The notes under the pieces are model-generated. The model was not told the origin of the DNA. It searched no databases and saw nothing but the letters and a program-made list of their open reading frames with translations. This document shows, piece by piece, positions 14,013 to 15,030 of a stretch of 15,030 nt of DNA. Each line of letters opens with the position of its first letter. Positions within the stretch are counted from its first letter, which is position 1. Both the position numbers and the translations under genes were made by a program. The DNA is from Betaproteobacteria bacterium. Its GTDB lineage: Bacteria; Pseudomonadota; Gammaproteobacteria; Burkholderiales; SG8-39. The DNA lies in NCBI GenBank assembly GCA_005888925.1, contig VBCP01000182.1:1-15030 (forward strand), in the 5' to 3' direction.

Positions 14013-14668
14013 TAATGCAGCAGCACGACCAGGGCGACGGTGAAGACCACCAGTGCCCCGGCGGCGAAGAACATGAGCGTGGTGTTCGAGGCGTCCGGGA
14101 GGTCGGGGTCGCGCGGGATCGGTTTGCCGTGCTCGTCGTGCTCCTTTTCCTTCGGCGGCGGCGCGAGGATCACGGTCTCGTCCTCTTCCGTCTTCGGCAG
14201 GACCACGGTGGCGTCTGTGTCGCCTTGCGCGCCGCCGACCTTCTGGTTGAAGTTGCGGAAGAAGTCGTCGGCGACTTTCTTGGCCGCGGCGTCGACCAGG
14301 CGCGAGCCGATCTGCGCGAGCTTGCCGCCGACGCTCGCCTTGACGTCGTAGCTGAGCTTCGTGCCGTCGCCCTCGGGCGCGAGGCGCACGTGCGCGCCGC
14401 CTTTGGCGAAACCGGCGGGGCCGCCCTGGCCCTCGAAGGAGAGCGAGTAGGAGTCGGGCGGCTTGATGTCGGAGAGCGTGAGCTTGCCCTTGAACTTGGC
14501 GCTCACCGGCCCGACGCGCGCGACCATCAGCACCTGGTACTGGTTGTCGCCGCTCTTCTCGATCGACTCGCAGCCGGGCACGCAGGCCTTGAGCATCTCG
14601 GGGTCGTTAAGCGCATCCCATACCGCCTTCTGCGGGGCGGGTACGAGCTGCTCGCCGCTCATCTCCAT
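14012..14668 (-). CDS. coxG: CoxG-family SRPBCC protein with C-terminal membrane anchor
   Basis: The 218-residue protein is a CO-dehydrogenase accessory CoxG homolog (SRPBCC fold): MSGEQLVPAPQKAVWDALNDPE, LKACVPGCE and FEGQGGPAGFAKGGA are family landmarks over about residues 3-150. An acidic/proline linker follows, and a C-terminal helix (about 197-217) anchors it. CoxG recruits the molybdenum CO dehydrogenase to the membrane in carboxydotrophs; many homologs occur without CODH genes. ATG 14668 is chosen because GGAGA lies seven bases ahead; ATG 14662 has no spacing. It overlaps the coxE stop by ten bases. No CODH structural genes are visible in this window. Confidence 0.9.
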   Translation of the reverse strand: MEMSGEQLVPAPQKAVWDALNDPEMLKACVPGCESIEKSGDNQYQVLMVARVGPVSAKFKGKLTLSDIKPPDSYSLSFEGQGGPAGFAKGGAHVRLAPEGDGTKLSYDVKASVGGKLAQIGSRLVDAAAKKVADDFFRNFNQKVGGAQGDTDATVVLPKTEEDETVILAPPPKEKEHDEHGKPIPRDPDLPDASNTTLMFFAAGALVVFTVALVVLLH

Positions 14669-15030
14669 GCGCGCGTCTCCATTACGGGCCTGCTCAGTGG
14701 ATTGCTCAGGGTCCTCGCCAGCTCGACGAGGCTCTTCAGATTATGCACGGGCAGGAAGAGGTCGACGTGCGGCAGCATAGCGCGCACGCCCGCCGGGCGC
14801 GCCTCGAATTTCTCGTAGCGCAGGAGCGGGTTCAGCCAGACGACATAGCGCGAGGACATGGCGAGACGCTCCATCTCCTCGCCCAGGCCCTCGCCCGCCT
14901 CGCGGTCCAGGCCGTCCGACACCAGCAGCACGCAGGCGTTCTGCGCCAGCGTGCGGCGCGCCCACTTGAAGTTGAACTCGCGCAAGCTGGCGCCGATGCG
15001 CGTGCCGCCCGACCAGTCCTTGATCGCCTC
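14659..15030 (-). CDS. coxE: CoxE-like von Willebrand A protein, C-terminal part (runs off right edge)
   Basis: The frame is open from the window edge at 15030 to the stop at 14659, so 123 C-terminal residues are seen. They match the end of CoxE-type vWA proteins: SGGTRIGASLREFN, VLLVSDGLDR (MIDAS Asp) and YVVWLNPLLRYEKFEARPAGVRAMLPHVDLFLPVHNL-type sequence, here ending near METRAWR. CoxE works with the MoxR-like ATPase CoxD in maturing the Mo/Cu site of CO dehydrogenase and related enzymes. The start lies beyond the window; the internal TTG at 14985 is not the start, because conserved sequence continues upstream of it. Overlap with coxG shows one operon. Confidence 0.92.
   Translation of the reverse strand, partial: EAIKDWSGGTRIGASLREFNFKWARRTLAQNACVLLVSDGLDREAGEGLGEEMERLAMSSRYVVWLNPLLRYEKFEARPAGVRAMLPHVDLFLPVHNLKSLVELARTLSNPLSRPVMETRAWR

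Noticed and set aside
14659..14985. Complete 108-residue gene starting at TTG 14985
   Set aside because: CoxE-like conserved residues (SGGTRIGAS) continue upstream to the window edge, so the gene is a longer protein cut by the window.

Overview
The window looks like chromosomal DNA of a GC-rich betaproteobacterium. The divergent yjgA/pmbA pair, the ThyA and Mog sequences, an IntI of the chromosomal-integron type and a CoxG/CoxE pair all fit this; the genus cannot be told from the sequence. Genes are packed tightly: nearly every same-strand neighbour overlaps by 1 to 29 bases, and four convergent pairs touch or overlap at their 3' ends. No rRNA, tRNA, CRISPR array or insertion sequence was seen.

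Left end (1-1724): the head of an integron. The integrase gene reads rightward from 715. Re-inserting one base near 1411-1414 restores a 336-residue IntI whose catalytic residues fall at R146, H277, R280, H303 and Y312, the IntI1 numbering; as given, the gene is frameshifted. Upstream lies a putative attI with two tandem 11-bp direct repeats and a perfect palindrome. Leftward from attI is one complete gene cassette (133-571, minus strand) with a small membrane protein and a 78-base attC, then the start of a second cassette that also encodes a membrane protein and runs off the window edge.

Middle left (1731-5110): a possible 31-residue membrane peptide, then thyA preceded by a stand-alone Hanks-type Ser/Thr kinase on the minus strand. 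Diverging from the kinase, with only 17 bases between the start codons, is a 499-residue protein with a C-terminal PilZ (c-di-GMP receptor) signature.

Middle (5076-8571, minus strand): an overlapping operon in the order yjgA/darP, DUF3237, mog (molybdopterin adenylyltransferase), a BatA-like membrane von Willebrand A protein, a carboxylesterase gene broken by two internal deletions, and a methyltransferase with an N-terminal export-like segment. On the plus strand from 8592 come pmbA (tldE) and a second, paralogous, exported-looking methyltransferase. A lipoprotein alpha/beta hydrolase follows on the minus strand.

Right (11423-15030): a DsbA/FrnE-type oxidoreductase on the plus strand, then a minus-strand overlapping operon in the order coxE (partial), coxG, alaX-type tRNA editing protein, a CADD/PqqC-like metal oxidase and a degenerate class III nucleotidyl cyclase domain.

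No large undescribed system is evident. The most interesting items are the integron head with its palindromic attI region, the paired exported methyltransferases, the doubly deleted esterase inside an otherwise intact coupled operon, the kinase/PilZ divergent pair, and the CADD-like gene.
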